DNA of 7,792 nucleotides, taken from NCBI GenBank assembly GCA_002402005.2, contig NVUS02000274.1, positions 1 to 7,792 of the forward strand, read 5' to 3'. The notes beneath the pieces were generated by a model. That model was not told the DNA's origin. It did no database searches and saw only the letters and a list, made by a program, of their open reading frames with translations. Positions 1-6,937 of this stretch are shown piece by piece (within the stretch, counting starts at the first letter, position 1; each line of letters starts with the position of its first letter). The translations under genes were made by a program, and so were the position numbers. The stretch is from OCS116 cluster bacterium (GTDB lineage: Bacteria; Pseudomonadota; Alphaproteobacteria; Rhizobiales; OSC116).

Positions 1-545
1 AATCTGCCAGTCACACTGTCACTCAATGTGCCTTTGTCATCTCGCATCCAGCTTTCAAACCCAACCCGAATGCTGGCCATCACCATTGCGGCAATGTGCT
101 GGGCATTCACATCATCCAGCTCACCTTTATACCGTGCGGCAATTAAATCAGCAAATTTCTGTTCAGTTTCATGAAATGCACTCATACGCAACGTCATAAT
201 TTTAGGGTTTTTCAGCGAAATCTCGTGTAATTTCAGCACAAACCGCCGGTCAGCATCAATTTCTTCAATCTCACTCAGAAACAACATCTGCACATCATCT
301 ATCAATGAATTCTTGGCTTGGATAAAATCTTCAAAAACTTCGGTGGAAAAGTTTAAAACTGGCGGCGCAAATACCATTTCTTTATACGCGAAATAGTTAA
401 AAAATGTCCGCGCACTAATGCCAGCCTTGTCGCTAATCATTTCCGTGGTTACATTTTCCAAGCCATGCTCAAACGCCAGTTCAATGGCCGCACGGCGGAT
501 GGTATCCGCAGTTCTCTTGCGGCGTCTTTCTCTTAAGCTTGACAT
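1..545 (-). CDS. TetR/AcrR-family transcriptional regulator (C-terminus cut by window edge)
   Basis: A reading frame runs without a stop from an ATG at 545-543 to the left edge, giving 181 residues. The N-terminus is rich in Arg and Lys (residues 6-11), followed by the TetR DNA-binding domain at about 12-57: a helix with AAIELAFEHGLENVT, then the HTH with ISDKAGISARTFFNYFAYKE, whose Phe-Asn-Tyr-Phe recognition-helix end is typical of TetR/AcrR. Residues from about 60 onward form the helical ligand-binding and dimerisation domain, which varies too much to suggest a ligand. TetR proteins are usually around 190-210 residues, so perhaps 10-30 are missing. The start is supported by an AGGA ribosome site at 556-553, seven bases upstream. 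The gene diverges from the RND operon across about 106 bases, so it most likely represses that operon and itself and is released by an efflux substrate. That regulatory role is inferred from position. Confidence 0.93.
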   Translation of the reverse strand, partial: MSSLRERRRKRTADTIRRAAIELAFEHGLENVTTEMISDKAGISARTFFNYFAYKEMVFAPPVLNFSTEVFEDFIQAKNSLIDDVQMLFLSEIEEIDADRRFVLKLHEISLKNPKIMTLRMSAFHETEQKFADLIAARYKGELDDVNAQHIAAMVMASIRVGFESWMRDDKGTLSDSVTGR

Positions 546-651
546 ATTTTATTCCTACAGTTATATCTGCACCATATGCAAAGTTTGCACAAACTGCAAC
601 AAAAGAAATTATTAACTTGAATATGCTAAAACACCCACCATATCAGCTAAA
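546..651. promoter_or_regulatory. Divergent promoter region between the tetR-like gene and the RND operon
   Basis: This AT-rich spacer must hold the promoters of both divergent genes. For the minus-strand regulator, a TATAAC -10 candidate lies at 565-560, with only a poor -35 upstream (around 589-584). For the plus-strand operon, TTGCAC at 585-590 followed 17 bases later by ATTATT at 608-613 is a possible but weak sigma-70 pair; TATGCT at 622-627 is an alternative -10. The inverted repeats described separately overlap the -35 areas of both, which is where a TetR repressor would block both directions. Individual promoter elements are uncertain; the role of the region as a whole is the stronger claim. 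Confidence 0.55.
578..595. promoter_or_regulatory. Overlapping inverted repeats, candidate TetR operator
   Basis: Two palindromes overlap here: GCAAA-G-TTTGC at 578-588 and AGTTTG-CA-CAAACT at 582-595 (six-base arms, two-base centre). They share the GTTTGC segment. TGCA also recurs at 577, 586 and 595, exactly nine bases apart. Short, near-perfect palindromes between a TetR gene and its divergent target are the usual operator arrangement, so this is the best candidate binding site in the window. The binding itself is inferred. Confidence 0.6.
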
Positions 652-1935
652 ATGCAAATTCAGAAAGCAACACATTCTATGCGCGCACTAAAATCTTACG
701 GCATCGCCGCCATCCTCGTCCTCATCGGCGCTTTTTGGTTAGGCACTGGCCTATTTGTAAAAGGCGGTAATGGCCCTGTAAACGGCGAAAAAACCGTAGT
801 CTCCGCATTAGAAGGTGAAGATGGCGGCATTTTAACCAGTGCCGTCAATGCAACCGGCATTGCCAAAACCGTGCATCACGAACAAGGCGCTAACGATCCG
901 GCATTGTCAATCGCCGCCCGCGCCGAATTCATCAACGCTGCCGAAGGCACCAAGCAATCGGTCAGAACCCGCTTATTCAAATTACAACCAATGCCACTCG
1001 AAGTGACATTGCGCGGCCACACCGCCGCCCGCGCTGCGGTCAAAGCCACCGCCCAAACCAGCGATACAATACTTACAGTTGATGTTAAAGAAGGCCAAAA
1101 AGTAAACATTGGCGATTTAATCTGTAGCCTCGACAATGGCACACGCTTAGCCTCAGTCGAGCAAGCCAAAGCCGCCGTATCTCAAGCCAATGCCAGCTTA
1201 AAGCAAGCCCAATTAAGCTATAAAACCAACCAAGCCTTACTCAAAAAGAAATTGGTTTCCGCCAACAGCACCGAAGGCGTCATCGCCCAATTGCGTAGCG
1301 CCGAAGCCAATGTGCAAGCCGCCGAAGTTGGTCAGCGTAATGCCGAAGTTGAACTAGAAAATACAAAAATCAAAGCCACCGTCCCCGGCATCATCCAACG
1401 CCCATTGGCCGAAGTTGGCGATCAAATGAACCGAGGCGGCTCTTGCGCCACCATCGTGCAATTAGACCCTATGGTATTTGTCGGCGCTGTGCCGCAATCA
1501 CGTATTGATCTTGCACGCATTGGCCTAGATGCCACCATCACCACCATTAATGACAAAGTCGCCATCGGCAAAGTCAGCTTCATCTCTGTCAGTGCCGATC
1601 CAGCCACCCGTTCATTCGCCATTGAAATCGAATTTCCAAACCCAGCAGGTACGATATTAGATGGCCTGACCGCCGAAGCCGAAGTTAATTTAGGCAACAT
1701 CCCCGCCCATTTCATTCCGCAATCCATCATGACACTAGATCAAGATGGTAATTTAGGTGTACGTGCGGTGAAAGATAACATTGTTGCCTTCCACCCCATC
1801 ACCATTTTAAAAGATACCAATACCGGCGTCTGGGTCACCGGGCTAGAAAGTTCAATCGATATCATTATACTTGGCCAAGAATATGTCAAAGCCGGTCAAG
1901 AAGTTGATGCCACGCAAGAAGAGGTTCAATCATGA
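652..1935 (+). CDS. RND efflux periplasmic adaptor (membrane fusion protein, HlyD/AcrA family)
   Basis: This 427-residue protein bridges an inner-membrane RND pump and an outer-membrane channel. An N-terminal hydrophobic segment at about 14-36 anchors it; there is no lipobox cysteine, so it is probably not a lipoprotein like AcrA. A polar linker (about 38-105) leads to the adaptor core: a lipoyl half-motif at about 132-162 (VDVKEGQKVNIGDLICSLDN), an Ala/Gln/Glu-rich coiled-coil hairpin at about 166-236, the second lipoyl half at about 236-270 (ATVPGII, then GDQMNRGGSCATIVQLDPM), a beta-barrel at about 272-350 carrying the SADPATRSF signature, and a membrane-proximal domain to about 420. The start at 652 lacks a clear ribosome site. 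A second ATG at 679 (residue 10) is an equally plausible start and keeps the anchor. Its stop overlaps the permease start by four bases, so the two are translationally coupled. The substrate cannot be read from the sequence. Confidence 0.94.
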   Translation: MQIQKATHSMRALKSYGIAAILVLIGAFWLGTGLFVKGGNGPVNGEKTVVSALEGEDGGILTSAVNATGIAKTVHHEQGANDPALSIAARAEFINAAEGTKQSVRTRLFKLQPMPLEVTLRGHTAARAAVKATAQTSDTILTVDVKEGQKVNIGDLICSLDNGTRLASVEQAKAAVSQANASLKQAQLSYKTNQALLKKKLVSANSTEGVIAQLRSAEANVQAAEVGQRNAEVELENTKIKATVPGIIQRPLAEVGDQMNRGGSCATIVQLDPMVFVGAVPQSRIDLARIGLDATITTINDKVAIGKVSFISVSADPATRSFAIEIEFPNPAGTILDGLTAEAEVNLGNIPAHFIPQSIMTLDQDGNLGVRAVKDNIVAFHPITILKDTNTGVWVTGLESSIDIIILGQEYVKAGQEVDATQEEVQS

Positions 1936-4900
1936 TTAATGCCATTGAAAATATCCTGCGCATGCCCAAAGTGGTCATGACAGTGATGATGTTGCTTTTG
2001 GTCGCCGGCGGTGCTGCTTATGTATCACTACCCAAAGAAAGCTTCCCGTCAATTGACATTCCTTACTTTTACGTATCTGTAGCCCAAAAAGGCATTTCTC
2101 CAAAAGATGCCGAGCGTCTATTGGCCAAACCACTTGAAGACCGCTTAGATGCCCTTGATGGTCTTAAAAACATCAGCTCAACATCAACCACCGGCCATGT
2201 ATCTATCTTCCTAGAATTTGATGTCAATGCCGATAAAGACGAAGCACTTAGCGACATTCGCGATGAGCTAGATGGTGTCAAAAATGATTTACCGTCTGAT
2301 GCTGATGAAGTGCAAATCAATGAAATTTCATTCACCGACCGCCCTGTGCTGTCAGTTGCCATTTATGGCGACATCCCCGAACGGACACTAATCAAACATG
2401 CCAATGAGCTTAAAGATGTGCTCGAAGGCCTCGCCAACGCACAAACCGTCACCATTTCTGGCGACCGTGAAGAAGTGCTCGAAGTGCGCATCGATCAATT
2501 ACGCCTCGAAGCTTATGACCTAACCGCCCCTCAATTGTTAAACGCCCTGGCGACCAACAATGCCATGGTGGCCGGTGGTACATTGGACAGTGGCCAAGGC
2601 TCATTCAACGTCGAAGTGCCCGGCCTCATCGCCAACGCGCAAGATGTATTCAACATGCCGCTCAAAACCGTCGGCGATACCGTGGTTACATTTGGCGACG
2701 TTGCCAGTGTCACCCGTACCTTTAAAGATGCCACCCAATATGCCTATGTAAATGGCCACCCCGCCATCACCATCGGCGTGTCCAAAAAATTAGGCACCAA
2801 CCTCATCGAAGTGGCCGAAGAGATTCGCGCCGCCACTGAAGATGTGGTTAAAGATTGGCCAAAAGGCATTTCATACGCTTATTTACTCGATCAATCAAAA
2901 AGCACACAAAGCCTATTTAGATCACTCGAAGCCACTGTGCTCACCGCTGTGGTGTTGGTGATCATCATGTGTATCGCTTTCTTGGGTGTGCGCCCTGCCA
3001 TTCTCATCGGCATGTCCATTCCGATTTCATTCATGATGGCCTTTATGGTGCTAGATTTCTTAGGCATGTCCATCAACATTATGGTGATGTTTGGTTTGGT
3101 GATTGCCGTGGGTGTATTGGTCGATGACCCAATTGTGGTGGTCGAATATGCCGAACGAAAATTAATGGAAGGTGTCTCGAAAAAGCAAGCTTTCATCATG
3201 GCCGCCCGCAAAATGTTCATCCCGGTGGTATTCGCCACCGCCACCACACTTGGCGCATTTGTGCCGCTGCTATTCTGGCCGGGCATCATTGGTAAATTCA
3301 TGTCCTATCTGCCCATCGTGGTGATTGTGGTGATGACTGCCTCACTCATTTCAGCGCTTATCTTCATGCCGGTCATCGGCGCGTTTATCGCCAAAACCGA
3401 TATAACCGACGAAGAAAAAGAAGCCGCTGACATTGTGATGTATCCCGAAAAATTCCATCCCAGCAAAGTGCGCGGTGCCGTTGGCGTCTATGTGCGCATC
3501 ATGGCTAAATTATTACTGCACCCGATCATCACTCTAACCATCGGTTTTGCCGTTGTGGGTGCAGGTTTTGTGCTCTACATTCAAAACCCAACTGGCACCG
3601 AAGCTTTCCCCGCATCCGAGCCAGAATATGGCACCGTGTCGGTCGTCACCCGTGGCAATTATTCCCCCATAGAAGTGCGCGATCTATTGCTCGAAGTGCA
3701 AGATAAAGTGCTACAAGTGCCTGGCATTCAAGATGTTATCTTGTCATTTGGCGGCGGCAATGGCTCTCCTCCTGACACCATCGGCAATCTGCAACTGCAA
3801 TTGCAACCGTGGGAAAAACGCATCCCAGCCGAAGAGATCTTCACCGACATCCGCGCCCGCGTGGCCAACATTTCCGGCCTCGAAGTGCAGCTTTCAGTGC
3901 AAGAAGATGGCCCACCAGCCGGTAAAGACATTAACCTACGGGTCGAAACCTCTAATTATGATGAGCTAATCTCGTCTGTCACCAAAATCAGAAATTATGT
4001 CGAAAACGAATTGGGCGATACCATCGATCTTGAAGATGGCCGCCCCGCACCCGGCATTGATTGGAAGCTGACTTTTGATCGTGCCGAAGCCTCAAAATTT
4101 GGCGTTGGCATCCGCGACATTGGCCCCTATATCCAACTTGTCACCGGTGGTGTCACCATTGGCTCTTATCGCCCAGCTGATGCTGCCGATGAGCTCGACA
4201 TTGTGGTGCGCCTACCCAAAGAAGATCGTAATTTCGAAGCTTTGGACGACATTCGCATCATCACCGCCAAAGGCCTGATCCCGGTATCTAACTTCATCAC
4301 CCGCAAAGCTGTGCCAAAAACCGGCAACATCACGCGGCGCAACGGCATTTATGCCATGAATGTTGCGGCCAACCTAACTGAAGGCGTGGCGTCTGATCAA
4401 AAAATCAAACTGGTACAAGAATGGGATGCCGCCCAAACATGGCCGGGCGATCTTAAAATCGTCTATGGCGGTGCGGCCGAGCAAACCGATGAAACCAACG
4501 CGTTTATCATCAAAGCGTTTGGCGCAGCAATGTTCCTCATCTTCTTGATCTTGCTACTCGAATATAACAGCTTCTATCAAGTGTTTGTCACCCTCACCAC
4601 GGTTATTATGTCCATCTCAGGCGTGCTAATCGGCATGCTGATCACCGGCATGACTTTCTCAGCCATTATGACCGGCTTGGGCATCGTCGCTCTAACCGGC
4701 ATCGTGGTCAAAAACGGCATCGTGCTGATCGATACTTATAACGAATATAACCGCGAACAAGGGGTTGAGCCGGTCAAAGCCATGCTCATCACCGTGGCGC
4801 AGCGCATTCGTCCGGTATTGCTCACCGCAATTGTAACCGCATTAGGCGTATTGCCAATGGCGTTCAACATCGAGTTCGATTTCATAAGACGTGAAGTTGT

Positions 4901-5210
4901 ATTGGGCGGCCTTGCCGGCACAATCTTCATCCATCTGTCAGCCGCTTTGGTGTCTGGCTTGCTATTCTCAACTTTGCTTACCCTCATCATGGTGCCGGTT
5001 ATGATCACCGCACCATCAGTGATTAAGGATGACTTTATCAGCCTGCGCGATCGGGTGATGAGCAAGTTACGCAAAAAGCAAATAACCACAGATGATGATG
5101 AAGAGTCTGATACCGATGCAGTCGCCGATCAAGATAATGATGACAAAGATGATAAGCATAAAAAACCTTCCATCGCCATAGGCGAGCCCGAAACGGCAGC
5201 GGCCGAATAA
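1932..5210 (+). CDS. RND efflux transporter permease (HAE-1/AcrB-like)
   Basis: This 1092-residue inner-membrane proton/drug antiporter forms the pump of the tripartite complex. It shows the RND duplication: TM1 at about 12-31, a periplasmic porter/docking loop to about 333, TM2-TM6 at about 335-486, TM7 at about 527-550, a second periplasmic loop to about 856, and TM8-TM12 at about 857-1025. Proton-relay residues are present: Asp398-Asp399 in TM4 (LVDDPIVVVEYAER, equivalent to AcrB Asp407/408) and Lys927 in TM10 (GIVVKNGIVLID, equivalent to AcrB Lys940). These fit an active HAE-1-type pump rather than a metal pump of the CusA type. An AAGAGG ribosome site lies just before the ATG, inside the adaptor gene. 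The C-terminus (about 1052-1092) is a strongly acidic, probably disordered cytoplasmic tail. Likely substrates are hydrophobic or amphiphilic compounds, but this is a family inference. No outer-membrane channel gene follows; a terminator does. Confidence 0.96.
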   Translation: MINAIENILRMPKVVMTVMMLLLVAGGAAYVSLPKESFPSIDIPYFYVSVAQKGISPKDAERLLAKPLEDRLDALDGLKNISSTSTTGHVSIFLEFDVNADKDEALSDIRDELDGVKNDLPSDADEVQINEISFTDRPVLSVAIYGDIPERTLIKHANELKDVLEGLANAQTVTISGDREEVLEVRIDQLRLEAYDLTAPQLLNALATNNAMVAGGTLDSGQGSFNVEVPGLIANAQDVFNMPLKTVGDTVVTFGDVASVTRTFKDATQYAYVNGHPAITIGVSKKLGTNLIEVAEEIRAATEDVVKDWPKGISYAYLLDQSKSTQSLFRSLEATVLTAVVLVIIMCIAFLGVRPAILIGMSIPISFMMAFMVLDFLGMSINIMVMFGLVIAVGVLVDDPIVVVEYAERKLMEGVSKKQAFIMAARKMFIPVVFATATTLGAFVPLLFWPGIIGKFMSYLPIVVIVVMTASLISALIFMPVIGAFIAKTDITDEEKEAADIVMYPEKFHPSKVRGAVGVYVRIMAKLLLHPIITLTIGFAVVGAGFVLYIQNPTGTEAFPASEPEYGTVSVVTRGNYSPIEVRDLLLEVQDKVLQVPGIQDVILSFGGGNGSPPDTIGNLQLQLQPWEKRIPAEEIFTDIRARVANISGLEVQLSVQEDGPPAGKDINLRVETSNYDELISSVTKIRNYVENELGDTIDLEDGRPAPGIDWKLTFDRAEASKFGVGIRDIGPYIQLVTGGVTIGSYRPADAADELDIVVRLPKEDRNFEALDDIRIITAKGLIPVSNFITRKAVPKTGNITRRNGIYAMNVAANLTEGVASDQKIKLVQEWDAAQTWPGDLKIVYGGAAEQTDETNAFIIKAFGAAMFLIFLILLLEYNSFYQVFVTLTTVIMSISGVLIGMLITGMTFSAIMTGLGIVALTGIVVKNGIVLIDTYNEYNREQGVEPVKAMLITVAQRIRPVLLTAIVTALGVLPMAFNIEFDFIRREVVLGGLAGTIFIHLSAALVSGLLFSTLLTLIMVPVMITAPSVIKDDFISLRDRVMSKLRKKQITTDDDEESDTDAVADQDNDDKDDKHKKPSIAIGEPETAAAE

Positions 5211-5234
5211 CCGGATCAAAATCTTATAAAATTT

Positions 5235-5269
5235 AAAAGGCTGCCCGTTTCAAACCGGCAGCCTTTTTT
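5235..5269 (+). terminator. Rho-independent terminator of the RND operon
   Basis: An 11-bp perfect stem (AAAAGGCTGCC at 5235-5245 with GGCAGCCTTTT at 5257-5267) is extended inward by GTTT/AAAC pairing across one C-C mismatch, leaving a one-base tip that would open in practice. A run of six T residues (5264-5269) closes it. It begins 25 bases after the permease stop codon and separates the efflux operon from the downstream propeller gene. The A-rich left arm also gives a short T-run on the opposite strand. Confidence 0.93.
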
Positions 5270-5311
5270 GTTGCCAAATTTTCTACCCTTGCTATTTGCC
5301 AGACTCTCATC

Positions 5312-5327
5312 TATCGTGTTAACGATA
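5312..5327. promoter_or_regulatory. Inverted repeat upstream of the TolB-like gene (possible operator)
   Basis: TATCGT-GTTA-ACGATA is a perfect six-base-arm inverted repeat ending 28 bases before the start codon at 5356. It is directly followed by AT-rich sequence, and GATAAT at 5324-5329 could serve as a -10 element overlapping its right arm. No good -35 is visible at the expected spacing, although TTGCCA occurs at 5296-5301, too far away. The palindrome could be an operator for a regulator of the propeller gene; the regulator is unknown and chance symmetry is not excluded. Confidence 0.35.
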
Positions 5328-5355
5328 ATATAGATTCATTTAAACCGAGCAACAC

Positions 5356-6285
5356 ATGACCCAACAATCTCCCATGCGCCCAGGCCAACCCCGCCGCCAA
5401 ACCCTACGCGGCCAAGTTTCCCAAATCATCGTCATCGATAAAGACGGTCAAAACCGCAGCTGCATATACGAGACCGGTGATTTAATCGAAGCCCCAAATT
5501 GGACACATGATGGCAAATGGCTCATCTATAATGGCGACGGCCGCCTGTATAAAATCTCACCCGATGGCAAAGATGGCCCGCACCGCATCAACACCTACCC
5601 AGTCGAAAACCTAAACAACGATCACGTCCTGTCACCCGATGGAAAAAATATCTATATCTCAGCCAATGACGGCCATTTATACGAGGTTAGTATAGAAGGC
5701 GGCACCCCGCGCAAAATCTCTAACGATCACGGCCCGGTCGGTAAATTCCGCTATTATCTACACGGCGTCTCACCCGACAATACAACCTTAATTTACATCG
5801 GCATAGAGCGCGACGCCAATAACAAACAAATCTCCGCCATCTACGCCATCCCCACTCAAGGCGGGCCAGACGTAAAATTAACCGATGGCAATCATTATGT
5901 CGATGGCTGTGAATATACGCCAGATGGCAAATGGATTTATTACAATTCCGAGCAAGTCGCCAAACGCGAAGGCCACGCCCAAATCTTCCGCATGCGCCCC
6001 GATGGCAGCGAGCAAGAACAGTTAACCTTCGATGACCGCGTCAACTGGTTCCCGCATTTCCCCCGCGATGGCCACATGATCATGTATATAAGTTTCCCAT
6101 CAGATACAATCGGCCATCCCGCCGATAAAGACGTCACCATCAACACCATGGATCTAGACGGCAAAAACATCAAAACCATCGATCAATTCAACGGCGGCCA
6201 AGGCACAGTCAACGTCAACTCATGGTCACCCGACAACGTCCGCTTCGCCTATGTAGCTTACACATACCCAGACGGTAAAAAATAA
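5356..6285 (+). CDS. TolB-like (PD40) beta-propeller protein, no signal peptide
   Basis: This 309-residue protein contains repeated PD40/WD40-like blades of the TolB type (COG0823-like). Blade motifs of the form 'xSPDGKxIxY' or close variants occur at about 46-59 (NWTHDGKWLIYN), 91-103 (VLSPDGKNIYISA), 137-149 (GVSPDNTTLIYIG), 186-197 (EYTPDGKWIYYN), 232-246 (FPHFPRDGHMIMYIS) and 289-303 (SWSPDNVRFAYVAYT), consistent with a six-bladed propeller. Several blades end in an IYxI/IFRM strand followed by a Gly-rich turn. Unlike true TolB there is no signal peptide or TolB N-terminal domain: the N-terminus is polar and Pro/Arg-rich, so the protein is probably cytoplasmic. Databases tend to name such proteins 'biopolymer transporter Tol', which is not a demonstrated function. 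No catalytic domain is fused to it. It lies between a terminator and a convergent operon, so it is probably monocistronic. The ribosome site is weak (CGAGC); ATG at 5374 is an alternative start. Function unknown; possibly ligand binding or protein-protein interaction. Confidence 0.85.
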   Translation: MTQQSPMRPGQPRRQTLRGQVSQIIVIDKDGQNRSCIYETGDLIEAPNWTHDGKWLIYNGDGRLYKISPDGKDGPHRINTYPVENLNNDHVLSPDGKNIYISANDGHLYEVSIEGGTPRKISNDHGPVGKFRYYLHGVSPDNTTLIYIGIERDANNKQISAIYAIPTQGGPDVKLTDGNHYVDGCEYTPDGKWIYYNSEQVAKREGHAQIFRMRPDGSEQEQLTFDDRVNWFPHFPRDGHMIMYISFPSDTIGHPADKDVTINTMDLDGKNIKTIDQFNGGQGTVNVNSWSPDNVRFAYVAYTYPDGKK

Positions 6286-6294
6286 ATATAAAAC

Positions 6295-6326
6295 ATATAA
6301 TGGTCAATTTTTATTGACCATTATAT
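6295..6326. terminator. Perfect AT-rich hairpin between convergent genes, probable terminator
   Basis: A 14-bp perfect inverted repeat (ATATAATGGTCAAT at 6295-6308 with its complement at 6313-6326) encloses a TTTT loop. It starts 10 bases after the propeller stop codon. Read from the plus strand, no T-run follows the stem; read from the minus strand, the stem is followed by a T-rich stretch (complement of 6294-6281), so it is better formed as a terminator for the leftward ogt transcript. It may stop or protect both convergent transcripts. Confidence 0.65.
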
Positions 6327-6420
6327 AAGGAGCGAATAGCGCCCATCGCCACCGCGACGCACCCGCATAGGTTCTTACAAAGCAAGAAATAGCCGCAAGC
6401 GAAGAAATGCAAAAAACCAT
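6327..6420. other. Non-coding spacer between convergent genes, with small hairpin
   Basis: This 94-base remainder of the convergent spacer holds no credible reading frame. Its first 40 bases are GC-rich and contain two near-copies of GCGAATAGCGCC-type sequence around 6331-6345, while the rest is A-rich. A small inverted repeat, TTCTT at 6372-6376 with AAGAA at 6384-6388, encloses seven bases. A T-run on the minus strand (complement of 6411-6416) lies just after the ogt stop codon without an obvious stem before it. It could be 3' untranslated RNA or a dispersed intergenic element; neither can be decided from one copy. Confidence 0.3.
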
Positions 6421-6933
6421 CTAAAACAAATCTAACTGCTCAGAAGGGACTGAAATCCCCTCAAGCTTCAACAAAATCTTCTTATTCTCCATCCCCCCGC
6501 CAAACCCAGTCATCGAGCCATCCGCCCCAATAATCCGGTGGCAAGGTATAACAATCGGAATGTGGTTGCTATTGTTCGCCCCGCCCACAGCCCGGCTAGC
6601 TCCCGGCTTACCTAAAGCGTGCGCAATATCCCCATAAGATGCCGTCTTGCCATAAGGCACATCCATCAACGCCTGCCACACAGCCACCTGAAATTCACTG
6701 CCCATCATAGCCAATTCAACATCAAACTCTGTCAGCTTACCTTCAAAATATGCCTCCAGCTGATCCGTCGCATATTTCAGCGGCGCAGCATCTTCAATCC
6801 AGTCAGCCTCAAGCGTAAATTGCTCACTCTCACTAAACGCAGTCCGATGAAGCACACGTTCCGTCCCCGCCACCAAAAACTTCCCAACCGGGCTGGGCAT
6901 AAATGTATAATAAATTTGTTCACGCGTCGTCAT
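6421..6933 (-). CDS. ogt: Methylated-DNA--protein-cysteine methyltransferase (O6-alkylguanine-DNA alkyltransferase)
   Basis: This 170-residue suicide repair enzyme transfers the alkyl group from O6-alkylguanine (and less well O4-alkylthymine) in DNA to its own cysteine. The C-terminal domain is complete: the active-site motif IPIVIPCHRIIG places the acceptor at Cys131 with His132. By spacing to human AGT, Tyr100, the arginine finger Arg114 (SRAVGGA), Asn123 and Glu158 match Tyr114, Arg128, Asn137 and Glu172. The less conserved N-terminal domain covers about 1-75. There is no Ada-type zinc or AraC domain, so it is a repair-only Ogt rather than a regulator. I chose the ATG at 6933 because a GGAG site (6945-6942) lies eight bases upstream and the protein then starts with MTTREQIYYTF, normal for the family. 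An upstream in-frame ATG at 6987 would add 18 residues that only overlap the preceding gene. It starts four bases after the SDR stop codon, so the two genes are almost certainly cotranscribed. Confidence 0.95.
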   Translation of the reverse strand: MTTREQIYYTFMPSPVGKFLVAGTERVLHRTAFSESEQFTLEADWIEDAAPLKYATDQLEAYFEGKLTEFDVELAMMGSEFQVAVWQALMDVPYGKTASYGDIAHALGKPGASRAVGGANNSNHIPIVIPCHRIIGADGSMTGFGGGMENKKILLKLEGISVPSEQLDLF

Positions 6934-6937
6934 GCTT

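Noticed and set aside
418..615. Plus-strand 65-residue reading frame
   Set aside because: It is antisense to the TetR HTH-coding region, Cys/Ser-rich with no family resemblance, and runs across the divergent promoter region. It is a shadow.
2891..3301. Minus-strand 136-residue reading frame inside the permease gene
   Set aside because: It lies antisense to the TM2-TM5 coding region; its Met/Thr/Asn-rich composition is what results from reading hydrophobic codons backwards.
4736..5089. Minus-strand 117-residue reading frame inside the permease gene
   Set aside because: Antisense to the TM11-TM12 coding region, with no ribosome site and no recognisable domain.
5296..5329. TTGCCA / GATAAT as a sigma-70 promoter for the propeller gene
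   Set aside because: The spacing is about 22 bases, too long for a standard promoter, so only the inverted repeat is reported there.
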